Assembly (NCBI GenBank): GCA_036873135.1
Contig: JAPTYO010000008.1
Span: 33,134,761 to 33,198,760 of the forward strand
DNA length: 64,000 nt
Source of the DNA: Clarkia xantiana subsp. parviflora
Lineage: Eukaryota; Streptophyta; Magnoliopsida; Myrtales; Onagraceae
Direction of reading: 5' to 3'
Shown here: positions 41,871-53,722 of the stretch, piece by piece
How the letters are laid out: every line of letters begins with the position of its first letter
Numbering within the stretch: position 1 is the stretch's first letter
Translations under genes and position numbers: made by a program
Notes under the pieces: model-generated
What the model saw: the letters and a program-made list of their open reading frames with translations, nothing else
Told to the model about the DNA's origin: nothing
The model's database searches: none

Positions 41871-43156
41871 TATATTTGTTACTCTATTTAAGATATTGAC
41901 AATATATATATATATATATTATTAACCGAATTTTACACATATATATAAATATTGTTGATTGATTTAGTCTTAAAGATAGAATGTTGGCAATAAATATATA
42001 TATATATATGTTTAGTTTTGGCCGAAATATATATATATTAGCAATATTGGAAATTATTTTATATAATTAATGTTACTTGGTGGCTAAGTTAAAATATTTA
42101 GTGAACTTCAAAACCCTACTTAGCCAACAAGTAAACATTTTGGCCCAAACCCTTTTGATATGATTATTGGGCCGGTCCAATATGTCAAACCGGGGCGCAT
42201 TGAATCGAACCGAGTTTTCTTAATCGGTTCGACCTAGTCGGGTTGGGTCGGACCGAGGTAACTAAGTGGATCTAACCGAACCAGTTTTGAGTGTTGAACC
42301 GAACCGAACCCTATTTTATTGGACCGGTTCGGATCGAACCAGTTTTTTTTTTTAAATAAAACCGAACCGGATTTTACTGAACTGGACCCGAGCCGGATTT
42401 TTCTGGACTGTACCGAACCAAACCGAATCAAACCTGACAGAAATTGACATAACCAAACCGAATTTTTCGAAACTGAATTCAAGTCAGTTAAAATAGGGTG
42501 GTCAAGTTTCAAAAACCAAATGATTTGAACCTCTAAAGGCCTACATAGTGCTAAAAAAAGTTTATTATTATTTACATAACGATTAAACCTTAATGCCTTG
42601 TTTCGATTATGGGGATGGATTTCCGGAGATACATGGTTTTGGGACTGGATTAATTAGTGGGCTGAATTGCAATTGTTTATTATTCGATATATATTTATGC
42701 ATTATTAGAACTGTCGTCTTGACTGAGTCAAGCTAGCTGGATAATGCATGTTGGAAGCGGAGCCCTGGTTAAATATATGGAATGCACACTAGGATAAACA
42801 TGCTGTGATGGTTGAAATTGCCTAGGATTCATGTCTACAATGATGCGTAATTGGATGTAAGCATGAATTGAAAATCAGCCCCTAATGTTTAAAATATTTT
42901 TAAAATCGAAAACCAGTCGCCAAATGTGTATGATTGATATGTAAGTTGCATGTTTGACACGTATGCTAAAATGTTGAGGATGTAGCCGCATTTAATAATT
43001 TACTTGGAAGTCAGATTATGTATGCAAGCATGAGTTACTCGGAATATTGACGCATGACGCATAAGCATGAGTGTGGTTTGTGTGATGAATGTTACTTGCG
43101 TATGATGATTGACATGGATGGTAGAATTGTATATGCATGAGTAAGTTCATCGGAAT
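41871..43156 (+). other. C2 leader, second part, non-coding
   Basis: TA-rich simple sequence (41900-42060), then a stretch dense in GGTTCGG and CCGAACC words (42180-42440), then the 42526-42725 part that recurs in C3 at 59853-60030. No gene was seen. It ends with GGAAT, the left TSD of T4. Confidence 0.8.
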
Positions 43157-43841
43157 TGTTAGATATCTGTCCAATTCGGGTTCGTATTCACATTTCGAGC
43201 CTCGTAAAATATCCCAAAACCCGTAAAAAACCATTTCGCGGACACCCAAGTCTAAAACGGTCCGGGATACGCGTAATTCCCGGGCCGTAGGACTTCCGGA
43301 TTACCAAAGGCAATCCGGACCCATCCCAGATTGTTAAACAATTCGGGTAGGTCCGGATTACCGTTTTTCTTCGTACCTTCAACCCGATTAAATTTCCGGT
43401 GTGGGAAGTCGGTGCATACATAGTCCGTCTTGATGACGGTATACGTCTTCCTTACATACCGACATCAAGTAATTCAAAGCTGGGTGTGGTCCTTAGGTTC
43501 CCTATAAATAGGGGCCTAGGTCTCCCATTCTAAAACAATTCCCTCACTTTTGGACTTGAAATGCTCTGACTTCTCTCTAAGGCTTTCTCTCTCTAGAAGT
43601 GCTAACTTGAGCGTCAGAGTGGGCCCAACCAGCATTCCCCCCTTCCACGCTGGTTACTGCCCCTCGTGTAGGACCCGAAGATCAAGAGCTCAAGGTCGAG
43701 GATTGGGAGTTTAGCTCGGTGATTGTGTATTAAGGATTGCGGCGTTCCTGTCCTTATACATACATCTCGAGCCCGATCGTGAAGGAAGAAGCCTGTTCGT
43801 GAAGGAAAAAGCCTGAAGCTGCCCAAGTGGTGAACACAACA
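43157..43841 (+). repeat. 5' LTR of T4
   Basis: Starts TGTTAGATATCTG, ends ACACAACA. TATAAATA at 43503-43510. It keeps about 35 bp after the TATA region that the 3' LTR lacks. Confidence 0.93.
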
Positions 43842-43856
43842 TTTGGCGCCGTCTGA
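43842..43856 (+). promoter_or_regulatory. Primer-binding site of T4
   Basis: TTTGGCGCCGTCTGA follows the LTR; similar to but shorter than the T1-T3 site. Confidence 0.75.
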
Positions 43857-43888
43857 AGTGATTCGAACAAAAAGCCGTGCTGCAAGCC

Positions 43889-45312
43889 ATGACAGGAAGA
43901 CGACCAAAGAAGGCAGGTGTAAGTAGGATGAAACCAATGAGAAGTCAACCAAGACCTTCTCATATGCCGGACGCAGAATCGACGGCTTCGTCCATTCCGT
44001 CCGCAAATGCCCCTCCTGCAGAGTACGAGCCAGAAGATTAAAACAACGCGCCTCCGCAAGAGCAAGGGACGAGGGTGGATCAGGAATTCCCATCGGGAAT
44101 GCCAGCAGAGGCAACACAGCGACAACCAAGGAATGCAGCCAACATGCCTACAGTCACACCAGCAATGATTGCGGCACTTGAAGAACTTCTTGCTCTCAGG
44201 GAGATCTTAAGAAGTCAAGGATATGCTGCGCCTCCGCCACCACCCCCGCATGCTAGTGAACAAGCTGCACCAGCCAGGGATGCGTGTCACATGATGCCAC
44301 CCAGCAAAATCCGCAACACCCAGAGGGAGTAGGAGACTCTGAAAATGCCTATCAATAGGCCAGGCAGGAACCAGCACGTTCATGCATTCCAAGCGTCGAC
44401 ATGAAGCAACAGCAAGGAGTGAGATGGAAGCAGCCCCCTGTGAGAAATTCACAGCGCCCACACAAAGAGGATAGCTTTAAGACAACAAGCCATGCTGACA
44501 CATGCAACGAGGGGTGGAGGAAGCCCGCGCACGAAAATGACATCCCAATCACGGGACTCACGACTAAGGCCTTAGAAGAAATGATTGAGAGAAAAATGAA
44601 GCAATCGAAGATGAAGGGAATGCATGCCCTGGAAGAAAATGCATCGCATCCATTCTCTGATGAATTAGTGCATAGTAGCGTTCTAGATGCCCTGTACAGA
44701 ATCGGTGGAGAAAAATATAGAGGAAAAGGAGATCCAATCGAGCATGTGCAACAGCATGAAGCATCTCTGCTAGGACGAACGGACAACACGCATCACGTTG
44801 CCATGACATTTGCTAATACTCTCGTTGGAACTGCCACACATTGGTTCTTCTCACTGCCATGCGGAAGCGTTACGTCATGGGCATATCTAAAGGCAAAATT
44901 CATTCAAAGATACATGGGGGAGCGCACACTCCTTAAAGGGCCGAACGCGTTGACTGAGGTGACACAACAAAACGACGAGTCGTTGGCAGATTATTACATC
45001 CGCTTCAATAAAAACATCTCAGACATTCAAGGAAACATCACCGAAGGAGAAATCGTGCGCGCCTTCATTGCAAATTCAGGCCGAAAAGGACATGCCCTAG
45101 CTAAAAAGATGTCAAGGCGCCTAGCTGAGACACTGGAAGATTTGGCGGCAAGGGTAAGAGAATTTATGGATCTAGACCGATTCAGAGAGCAACATAAGGC
45201 GAAAGTTAGCGCAGCTCGCGCTAAGGAGAAGCAAGCAAAACCCCAGCAAGGCCCGCAGCAAGCGAGACAATTCCAGCCCCATAAGAGGCCGTATCAGCCC
45301 GAATTTCAATGA
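43889..45312 (+). pseudogene. gag: T4 gag, first part (broken)
   Basis: Starts MTGRRPKKAG at 43889 with a stop at 44039-44041, a second at the end of the 44075-44332 frame, then a frame change. The core 44401-45312 is a clear Tat Gag: GDPIEHVQQHEASLLGR, THWFFSLPCGSVTSW, FIQRYMGERTLLKG, NDESLADYYIRFNKN, EGEIVRAFI, matching T2 Gag position by position. TGA 45310-45312 interrupts a frame that continues into the next block. Confidence 0.88.
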
Positions 45313-46368
45313 CCAAAAGAAGTAAACCTGGCAGAATGCATTCCTTTGAATGCACCACTTTCCGTAATCTTGAAGAAGATGAAGGAGGATAATATGTGGA
45401 GGGAGCCAGCAAACTTCCGAAAGGGGCCATTGGGAAAGCAGGGAGATAAATGGTGTGAAAACCATGAAGTCTACGACCATGAAACAAACAGCTGTGTCAG
45501 CTTGCGATTTTGCATAAACAACTTTATCCTTAAAGGGGAGCTCAAGAAATATGTCAACCAAGGCGACAAACGACAAAAGAAGAACCATGCAGAGCAACCC
45601 GGGAAGGGAAACAAGGGAAAGGAGAAAGTCAATGTAAACCCACCACCGCCAAAGCGTAGTGTCATCAACATAATCCATGGTGGGCCAGCAGCAGGAGGTA
45701 GCGTTTCTAACGCCCGGGATGTCTATGCCTCACAGCTTCAAGTTATGCCCAAGTACGGAAAGAGGCGGCAACCAGAGAAGGAAGATATAATCATCCCGTT
45801 CTCAAATGCCGACAAGAAACACATAGTGTATCCCCATGATGATGTTTTGGTCATAACAATGGACATCAATGGATTTGACGTGCAAAGGATTCTGGTAGAT
45901 GGTGGGAGTGCTGCGGATTTAGTGCATATAGAAGAGGTGAAAAAAGGAGGTCGATCTCTCGCCGAGCACGTTTCCGTTGGTTAGTTTCGCAGGAGCAGCA
46001 ACCTACCCATTGGGCATGATTACACTTCCAGTTATCCTTGGAGATGGGTGGAAGGCATTGCATATCGACGTCACATTTGTGGTGGTAGACAACCTGGGGG
46101 CATATAACGGCATCCTAGGGAGAACAACGATCAACCCACATGACATTGTGCCATCTACAGCTCATCAGAAAATGATGTTCCTAACTCCTCAGGGGATTGG
46201 GGAAGTGCTAGGTGATCAGACAGCCGCAAGAAAGTGCTATGTCAATGCCCTGAGGAAAATGAAACAAGTTTCAATTGCCATGATAGGAGTTGGTGCAAAG
46301 AGAAAGTTGTTCGCCTCGAACGACGATGATAAGGGAAAGAAGGAAAAGTTATCGCCAAGGTCTGAACT
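45313..46368 (+). pseudogene. T4 Gag zinc finger and protease
   Basis: The frame continues with a CHHC finger CENHEVYDHETNSC (about 45451), a basic linker, INIIHGGPAAGG and the protease site LVDGGSAADLV (about 45892). A frame change near 45980 leads to the protease tail SFAGAATYPLGMITLPV, GAYNGILGRTTINPH and DQTAARKCYVNAL, equivalent to T2 7610-7880. RT should begin about 250 bp further on but does not. Confidence 0.88.
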
Positions 46369-46971
46369 TGACAGTATTTTTTGTTCACCTAAGCGGAGTG
46401 TGCTTGATGTCAGACAGGGAGAAGAAGAATCCATCATGTCCTACTTCCAAAGGTTCGCTCAAAATGCAACTGCACTGAGAGCAATCAAGAAGGACGTCAT
46501 CAACGCATTTTTCCTAAACATTAACGCATTAACATTTTTGCTATTCGGAAGATTTGGATGGCGTACAACTAAGACAATTGCGTGCTTAAAAGACAAGATG
46601 GAGACTGCGATCACTTGTGAGCGTGAATTGAGATGGGGCACACCTCTCAACGCAAGTCGGGAAGCTCAAACTTCAAGGAAATCAGAAGGCTCAAGCATGG
46701 ATTATGCTAACATCTTCACCCCTTTGAACACGGAGGTGGAAGAGATATACGTTAAGCTTCTGGAAAACAAGCTTCCGTGACCACTTGAGCCCGAAACCGC
46801 CTTCTTAGGCAGGGATATTGAAGATTGGTGCCGATATCACCAAACTTGGGGGCATAACACGAATGGTTGTTTGACCTTGAGGATGGAGATTGAAGAATTT
46901 ATCGCACATGGAGCTCTGGGAAGCTATGTCGCGAACAACAGTGCCTGTCAGCCGCCAAGATATATTTGAGG
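46369..46971 (+). pseudogene. T4 second gag-like block (Gag') in place of RT
   Basis: After the protease the frame reads SPKRSVLDVRQGEEESIMSYFQRF, resembling the Gag segment PNALTEVTQQNDESLADYYIRF of the same element. It continues with FTPLNTEVEEIYVKLLENKLP and, after one stop (46778-46780), a second CHHC finger CRYHQTWGHNTNGC and EIEEFIAHGALGSYV. This is the C-terminal half of a Tat Gag, too unlike the first Gag to be a recent duplicate. Confidence 0.8.
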
Positions 46972-48196
46972 GAGATAGACTTTCCACTTCTAATCTATCT
47001 TTTTCAGTGCACCTTTAAGAATATAAGTGCAGTTCATGCCTTTGTAATTAGAAGTATTTCGGAAGAAGCAGTCAATAGACGCCTTCCCGCAAAGCTATTG
47101 TAAACGACAAGTATCTAATGATGGTCAATTTACTTTCGTAGCCACATCTCTAAATTATGCATTATACTCTGGATTAACATCAAGTAGAAAACAACGTGCA
47201 TACTACTCATAATCATCACGCCATGCAACTTATAATATGCGACATCAACAAGTGAATCTTCAACAAATTCAAAAGCAATATCATGCAATATTCCAAAAGT
47301 GACATGGTGCAATATCCTTCTCAAAAGGACAATACCCATGTTCACATCTATCAAAAGTAACATGTTGCGACATCCTTTCCAAGAGGGCAAACCTCATGTT
47401 TACTACTAAAAAATGACATGTTGTGAAATCCTTCGGGCAAATCCTCATTTTCATAGCCATTCCCTGAATAGAAACAGGATACGGCAAATGCAATTATGGG
47501 ACTGATCACCCCATCGTGGAGGAAGTCCTCTTGTTAGACGACAACTCCACACACTAAAAGTATGCATACTCTCTTAAGGGTTCATACACCATGAAGACTT
47601 AGGCCCGAAAAGGGATAGCTTCATGTTATACGCTTCTTTAAGCAAACTTTGTACAAAACTCATCAAAACTACAAGTCGAGTCTTGTATAAAGTTATCTTG
47701 CTCTTTAGCATTTAACGCAAAAACAACAAAATAAGCAAAGTGTACCTTGCAACAACGTCGCCTTAGAGTGGAACTAAGAGACGGTATAAACTTAAGTCTT
47801 GCTTTGTCAAGACGACACTGCTACATGTCAAGTGCTAGTGCTGAGTGCCAAGTGCCCGCACCAAGTACATTACCACTTACAACATTACAAGTACCTAGCG
47901 TACGCATCTTGCCGTGCCTTGGAATCCAACCAAAAGGGGCGCTCATAACACTCAACAATGCGCGACATATAGTCGCAATTACGGACATCATGTTCATCAT
48001 CTAAGGATATCTATCCTATCTCCCAAGTCAAAAGCATACGGAAAACATGGATACTCAAGGTATAAAATATTACTAACAAGATATCACATGATTTTTATTA
48101 TTGAAAAGCAGGTCCAAAGGACGAAGTTCCATACAAAGCAAACACCCAAATAAAGGTTTGGGCAAAAGCCTCAAACATATCATCATCTCCAAAGGA
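46972..48196. other. T4 region without genes where pol is missing
   Basis: No RT, RNase H or integrase motif in any frame. Degenerate repeats of the type ACATGTTGCGACATCCTT occur at about 47270-47470. This is where the two genes of T4 converge. Confidence 0.75.
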
Positions 48197-51100
48197 CTAA
48201 GACAACATGTCCAGGAAATCAACACCAAGTTCAACATCATCATTATCATATCCAAAGGTCAAAGCAATAGAAGCCGCTTCAGCTGCCTTACGTTGCAAAT
48301 CCACAACATGGTCAACAGCAAAATAAGAATAAGGACCCAGCTTGTCGAACGGAAAGCCGGGGGCAAGTGCATGAACTCTGTCAATGTAATCTTTGGCAAA
48401 CTCATCAACCAAATGCGCAAGATCCGCTTTAGCAGCAACAAGGATGGCGGCAGAATAGGCGGGGGTACTAGGATACTCAGCCAATCCCTTCTCAACTCCA
48501 GCTCTGTGTGCCTCGTTACGAACAGAAGCAAGCGCGGCATCATGAACACTGTTGTTCTCCGCAATTTGCTGCTTGATAGCAGCAATCTCGGCCTCAAGTT
48601 GTTCAACATGAACCCGACGAGCAGCAATACGCGCATCAATATCGGCAACCTTGGAGTTCAAATTCTGCACTTCCTCTTCAGATTGTGCAAGCTCGCGGGA
48701 AACTGTACTGCACTTCTTGATAGCAGCCTTCCTCTCACTTACAAGCTCCAACACAAAGGAAGACATGTTCATCATCCTTGAAATAGCCTAAGTGTAGCAA
48801 ACAAGGCAATCATGATCAACAACAACAACAAAGCATATGTGTACAACAGGAAGGCAAAAAGTTAGAGCAAGATCTATTGGTGCAAATTCAGCTAGGCCGT
48901 TCTCAACGTATGCCTGTGACTCCTCATCAGTAGACGGTTTAACATCATGATCACCGGGAGGAACACATCTTTGAAGCACACACACACCAACTCCTGGAGT
49001 GCTAAGTTTGGAGTCCTTCTGGAAATGAAGATTACCAGCGGAGAAAGGTGACCAGTTTTCTCCGGAAACATCAATCCCGTCAGAAAGGATCAAATCATCA
49101 CGCTTAATATGTGGCAACGCTACAATAAGAACAACGTAAAACAAGGAAGACATTAGCAAAATATACTAAGTATAAGAAGTATGTCAAGTAGAACAATGCA
49201 TACCTCGGCGGGAAGAGCGCTCCTCCTCGGGACGGTCCCTCGACCGGGGCGCAGAAGGCGCTATCGTGCGACTCTCAACTCTCTTCCCTTTATCGCAAGA
49301 AGAAGCTGGAATAGCCGCACTCGGTTTAGAGCGCTTCGGGTCACTCGAGAGACATGCCCCTGCGGCAGATCTCTTGGGAGGAACACTAGTGGTAGGCACC
49401 GCAACAACGCGCTCAGTCACATGCACGGAGTTACCTAAAGGAACAAAGACAATGTGAATATAACAAAACTTGAAAAAATCAGCAAGTCAAGCGAAAGATA
49501 CAAGAAGACGCCTCACTTTTAGGTCCTTTGCCACGATCATGTCCGGAGCCTTCAGGAATAGTGGGGGCAACATTACGAGCCCGACGCCCAACTGACAGGT
49601 TGTCATGATCATTAGCTGTCTGCAAAGACGAGCTTTTTCCATCAAAACGACCTACATTGCAACACAGTACAGGTTATAAAAGATATCAACATACCAAATC
49701 TTTAGAAGGAAGTATATGAATCCCAGCATCAATCAAGTCCCGATCTGAAGCACGTAATAGACAACGATAGCGACGCTCTTGCTGACATTGAAGAATGCTC
49801 TTCACCGCCTCCCTATCATCCAAGGAAAGGTCAGAAAAAATAGGAGCAGGATCAGCCTTCTCCACATTCTCAACATCCCAAATAGTCCCGACATCGTATA
49901 CGAAGAAGTAGTGATGTCGCCATTGCGAACCTGAACGATCAGCCAGGGCGGCTAGACGTTGTTTGTGATCCCACTCGGCATCTCCAAGACCAAGCCTCTC
50001 GAAGCCCTTATCTTGCATGTTCGGCCAACGCATCTTCATTCCACACAACCCCGTCGTGTCTGGACACATCAGTTGATAGAAGCATCGGAAAAGAGTGGTG
50101 GAATAGTGCCAAGATTGCTTGTGGAACAAAACTCGAAAACAGCTCCGTACACGAAGGCCAGTAGGAGATAGGCTTAAGGGTGATATCCGGTAATAGCGAC
50201 AAAGGTCCACCAAGTCAGGACAATAGGGAAAACACAGGCCTTCCTTAATCTGCGAGGTATAAACCGCGGATATATCACTTGGAGGAATAGTAACTTGCCC
50301 TTTTTTGGAGTCCGGCAGCACGTCATAGGGAAAAACAGCCTCCAAAGCAGAATCAAGTCCACAACAAGTCGCGTACAGCTCAAACATATCTTCATCAATA
50401 TAGTTGAAGAAGTAACTCACATTCCTCGTAGGGTCCTTAAGAGACTCAACTGTGTTGATACCCGGCTCGTCTCCAACATCTGAACATAATGTCACTCGCG
50501 GAACGGGGATAGAAGACTTAGTCATAATAACCACGGCAAGAAGACTAACTCTTAAAAGAAGTCTGCGTAACTCGGAATCCTGAAAATTACAAGTAACAAG
50601 TCAATCAGTGTGCAAGCTCTATGTATGTACATGCATATCAACATGGGTACATGATTTCAAGGGCGAAATATTTTCTAAGTGTTTTGCTCAAGATGACAGT
50701 CGGCATATTGCAAGTGGACATCACGCTACTATGTGTCAAGCATATTACTAAGTGTTAAACAAGGTGTTGACATACAACATGCATTTACATCAAGTACATG
50801 GATACAACATACATAGCCAGGGAAAGAGAAGAAATTCTAAGTACGGGGGCAAGCGCGCACATACATGTACGTACATACATGTCGACAAGGGTGCATGTCG
50901 ACAAGTGAACAATATTTTCTAAGTATTTCCATGTACGTACATACATGTCGACAAGGGTGCATGTCGACAAGGGTGCATGTCGACAAGTGAAGAATATTTT
51001 CTAAGTATTTCCATGTACGTACATACATGTCGACAAGGATGCATGTCGACAGGTAAAGAATATTTTCTAAGTATTTCCATGTACGTACATACATGTCGAC

Positions 51101-52075
51101 AAGGGTGCATGTCGACAAGTGAATAATATTTTCTAAGTATTTCCATGTACGTACATACATGTCGAAAGGGTGCATGTCGACAAGTGAAGAATATTTTCTA
51201 AGTATTTCCATGTACGTACATACATGTCGACAAGGGTACATATCGACAAGGGGAAAACATTTTCTAAGTGTTTCCATGTACGTACATACATGACGACAAG
51301 AGGAAAATATTTTCTAAGTGTTTCCATGTACGTACATACATATCGACAAGGGGAAAATATTTTCTAAGTGTTTCCATGTATGTACATACATGACGACAAG
51401 AGGAAAATATTTTCTAAGTGTTTCCATGTACGTACATACATATCGAGAAGGGGAAAATATTTTCTAAGTGTTTCATGTATGTACATACATATCGACAAGG
51501 GGAAAATATTTTCTAAGTGTTTCTATGTATATACGTACTTGTCGAGAAGGATGGATTGCATACATCAACAACTATTATCAACTTCTACACAATACCTCTT
51601 AAGCATTCCTACGACGCTTATCGACAGAGCTCATACGACGACATCTATGGTAACAAGCATTAGATATTGTTAAAATATTTTCTAAGTGTTTTAGCATGTT
51701 TGCAGACAATGACCGATAGTCTATACATGATGCTCAACGTACATTGCCTAAGCCATCATTACCAATATACAACCATTAACGGCCATGTACGTACAACTAC
51801 CGATCGTCAACATCGAGCATACTAAAACAATGACTAAGGCATGGAACAACATGTCGGCAATGAACACTATGCATAAGGGAAGTATAACGATTCATTTACA
51901 CTTTTCTAAAATTTTCAGCACTTAGGAAAATTTTGGCCGATTTGGGGCTAAGTATTCTAATTCATTTTATCAAACACCTTGTATGCATGATAAGATAACT
52001 AGGTACATGATGATTTCAAGACTAAATCAAGGCCGAGCGAAGTCACGAAAGGTCTAGTCATGTACGAAATTGGAC
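48197..52075 (-). CDS. T4 antisense extra gene: six exons, largely open frame
   Basis: Exon 1 ATGTCG (52075-52070) has donor GTGAGT; intron 1 is 52069-50580 (1,490 bp, acceptor TTTTCAG). Exon 2 is 50579 to about 49691 (MSDSELRRLL..., then CFPYCPDLVDLCRYYR, FRVLFHKQSWHY, HYFFVYDVGTIWDV, RDLIDAGIHIL), then a very short candidate intron to 49652. Exon 3 is 49651-49517, intron 82 bp; exon 4 is 49434-49204 (PPKRSAAG, DPKRSKPSAA, basic), intron 84 bp; exon 5 starts 49119 (LPHIKRDDLILSDG); exon 6 is 48787-48197 (196 residues, heptad-rich coiled coil, ends DFLDMLS). The frame stays open with matching phases from exon 3 to exon 5. Domain order equals the T3 antisense gene, so the two are homologous. 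Molecular function is unknown. Confidence 0.75.
50866..51540 (+). repeat. Tandem palindromic array in T4, about 63-66 bp unit
   Basis: About ten units, each with ATTTTCTAAGTATTTCCATG, TGTACGTACATACATG and TCGACAAGG(G)TGCATG. TGTACGTACA is a perfect palindrome in each. It lies in intron 1 of the antisense gene. Minus-strand open frames here repeat the same peptide. Confidence 0.93.
51541..52069. other. Rest of antisense intron 1 in T4
   Basis: AT-rich, no open frame of note. The antisense donor GTGAGT lies at its right end. Confidence 0.6.
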
Positions 52076-52290
52076 TCACCGACATGAAGCAAGTTCGAAT
52101 TACTACTCGCCCTCACCCGAAGACCAACGCGCCGCCGCCGTCCACACGCGCCGCCGCCGTCGCCCTCACGCGCCGCCACCGTCGCCCTCACGCGCCGTTG
52201 CCGTTGTCTCTCGCGCCGTCCCTCTTTGCCTCACGCGCCGCCTCGATTCCCTCCTTGCCCGGATTCGATCTTGATCGATGTCAAAAGTAA
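52076..52290 (-). promoter_or_regulatory. GC-rich leader upstream of the T4 antisense ATG
   Basis: A CGCCGCC/CGCGCCG-rich stretch, unlike the AT-rich surroundings, with imperfect repeats of about 24 bp. On the minus strand it contains no ATG before the one at 52075, so a scanning ribosome would reach exon 1 first. It may be a 5' untranslated region or a captured host sequence. Confidence 0.45.
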
Positions 52291-53059
52291 TGTGATTACT
52301 TCAAATTCATACCTCCATGAATTCCCTCTTCATCAAGAATGGAGAGCTTCTTGAGGATTTATCTATTAAGGATGTAAGATAATGGGTATTCTCTCTCCTA
52401 ATTCTCATTAATAGTGCCTACACCATGTGCTAAGGACTAAACTAATATTTATTTTCACACAAGTCCTTAGTATCATGTATAAGCATACTTACACCTCTCA
52501 TATGCTTGTTTTACAACATGCTCTCTAGTATTGCATAACGCGCTTCGTAGATCGTCATGCATGTTATCGCTTTTATACTTACATGAAGCAAAATCATGGT
52601 GGTCATGTGATTATTTTTATAATCTAAGTATGAACTAAATGTTTGCATCATTTTCCATGATTGCACCATACTACGTGTTTGCATCATTTTCTATGTTTAC
52701 ATCAGGCTTAGTGATTACGTAAATGTTCTCCAATTCCATATTATTCTAAGTGTTTTGCTTATTGCATGATTACGACATTCGTCTATTATGTCATCATTTG
52801 CATATTGATAACGTGTTATACGCTTACTTCATATACCATGATATTATCACATTGCATGTCATTGTACACATATTGTCCGTTGCGCTAACCTTGTAAACAG
52901 TTTACGTACGTACAGCGGAAAATTAAAAGATGGTCAAATTTATGATCTCAACATTCGAATTGACAAACAGGCCACCCCTTAGGTCAGTACCAAACCTCAA
53001 TTGGACGAATATCTTATATTTGAAAAAGAGTCAAGTGCGGGTTTTGAACCACTACTTGA
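52291..53059. other. T4 3' region between antisense leader and polypurine tract
   Basis: AT-rich, no gene seen. It should contain the antisense promoter; I see no clear TATA at the usual distance. Confidence 0.6.
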
Positions 53060-53071
53060 CTCGGGGGCAAG
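53060..53071 (+). promoter_or_regulatory. Polypurine tract of T4
   Basis: CTCGGGGGCAAG before the 3' LTR, like GGGGGCAAA in T1-T3. Confidence 0.8.
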
Positions 53072-53722
53072 TGTTAGATATCTGTCTAATTCGGGTTCTT
53101 ATTTGCATTTCGGGCCTCGTAAAATATCCCAAAACCCGTAAAAAACCCTTTCGCGGACACCCAAGTCTAAAACGGTCCGGGATATACGTAATTCCTGGGC
53201 CGTAGGACTTCCGGATTGCCTTGGCAATCCGGACCCGTCCCGGATTGTTAAAAAATCCGGGTAGGTCCGGATTACCATTTTTCTTCGTACGTTCACCCCG
53301 ATTAAATTGCCAAGTGCGGGAAGTCGGTGCATACATAGTCCGTCTTGATGACGGTATACGTCTTCCTAACATACCGACATCAAGTAATTCAAAGCTGGGT
53401 GTGGTCCTTAGGTTCCCTATAAATAGGGGCCTAGGTCTCCCATTTTAAAACAATTCTCTCTGACTTCTCTAGAAGTGCTAACTTGAGCGTCGGAGTGGGC
53501 CCAACCAGCATTTCCCCCTCCCACGTTGGTTACTGCCCCTCGTGCAGGACCCGAAGATCAAGAGCTCAAGGTCGAGGATTGGGAGTTTAGCTCGGTGATT
53601 GTGGATTAAGGATTGTGGCGTTCCCGTCCTTATACATACATCTCGAGCTCGATCATGAAGGAAGAAGCCTGTTCGTGAAGGAAAAAGCCCGAAGCTGCCC
53701 AAGTGGTGAAGAGAACACAACA
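53072..53722 (+). repeat. 3' LTR of T4
   Basis: 651 bp, TATAAATA at 53418-53425. The U3 has a 10-bp perfect inverted repeat CCGGATTGCC/GGCAATCCGG (53211-53232), degraded in the 5' LTR. Confidence 0.93.

Larger units (their letters stand above)
43157..53722 (+). mobile_element. T4: non-autonomous Tat-type element with Gag-PR-Gag' and an antisense spliced gene
   Basis: LTRs 43157-43841 (685 bp) and 53072-53722 (651 bp); TSD GGAAT (43152-43156) against TGAAT (53723-53727), one base changed. The C3 sequence (TTCATCAGAATATTTTTC, 60638) shows the empty site. Sense coding has gag, protease and a second gag-like block, then no RT, RNase H or integrase. The minus strand carries a six-exon gene (52075-48197). 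Confidence 0.93.

Noticed and set aside
42180..42440. Dense GGTTCGG/CCGAACC words as a tandem repeat or regulatory array
   Set aside because: Spacing is irregular, with no consistent unit; such words are common in copia leaders and decay products.
48101..48781. Plus-strand open frame of 226 codons in T4
   Set aside because: Shadow of the antisense last exon; low-complexity Ser/Asn/Ile text without known motifs.
50837..51277. Minus-strand open frame of 146 codons
   Set aside because: It is translation of the palindromic array (repeating MEILRKYSSLVDM-type text), inside an intron of the antisense gene.
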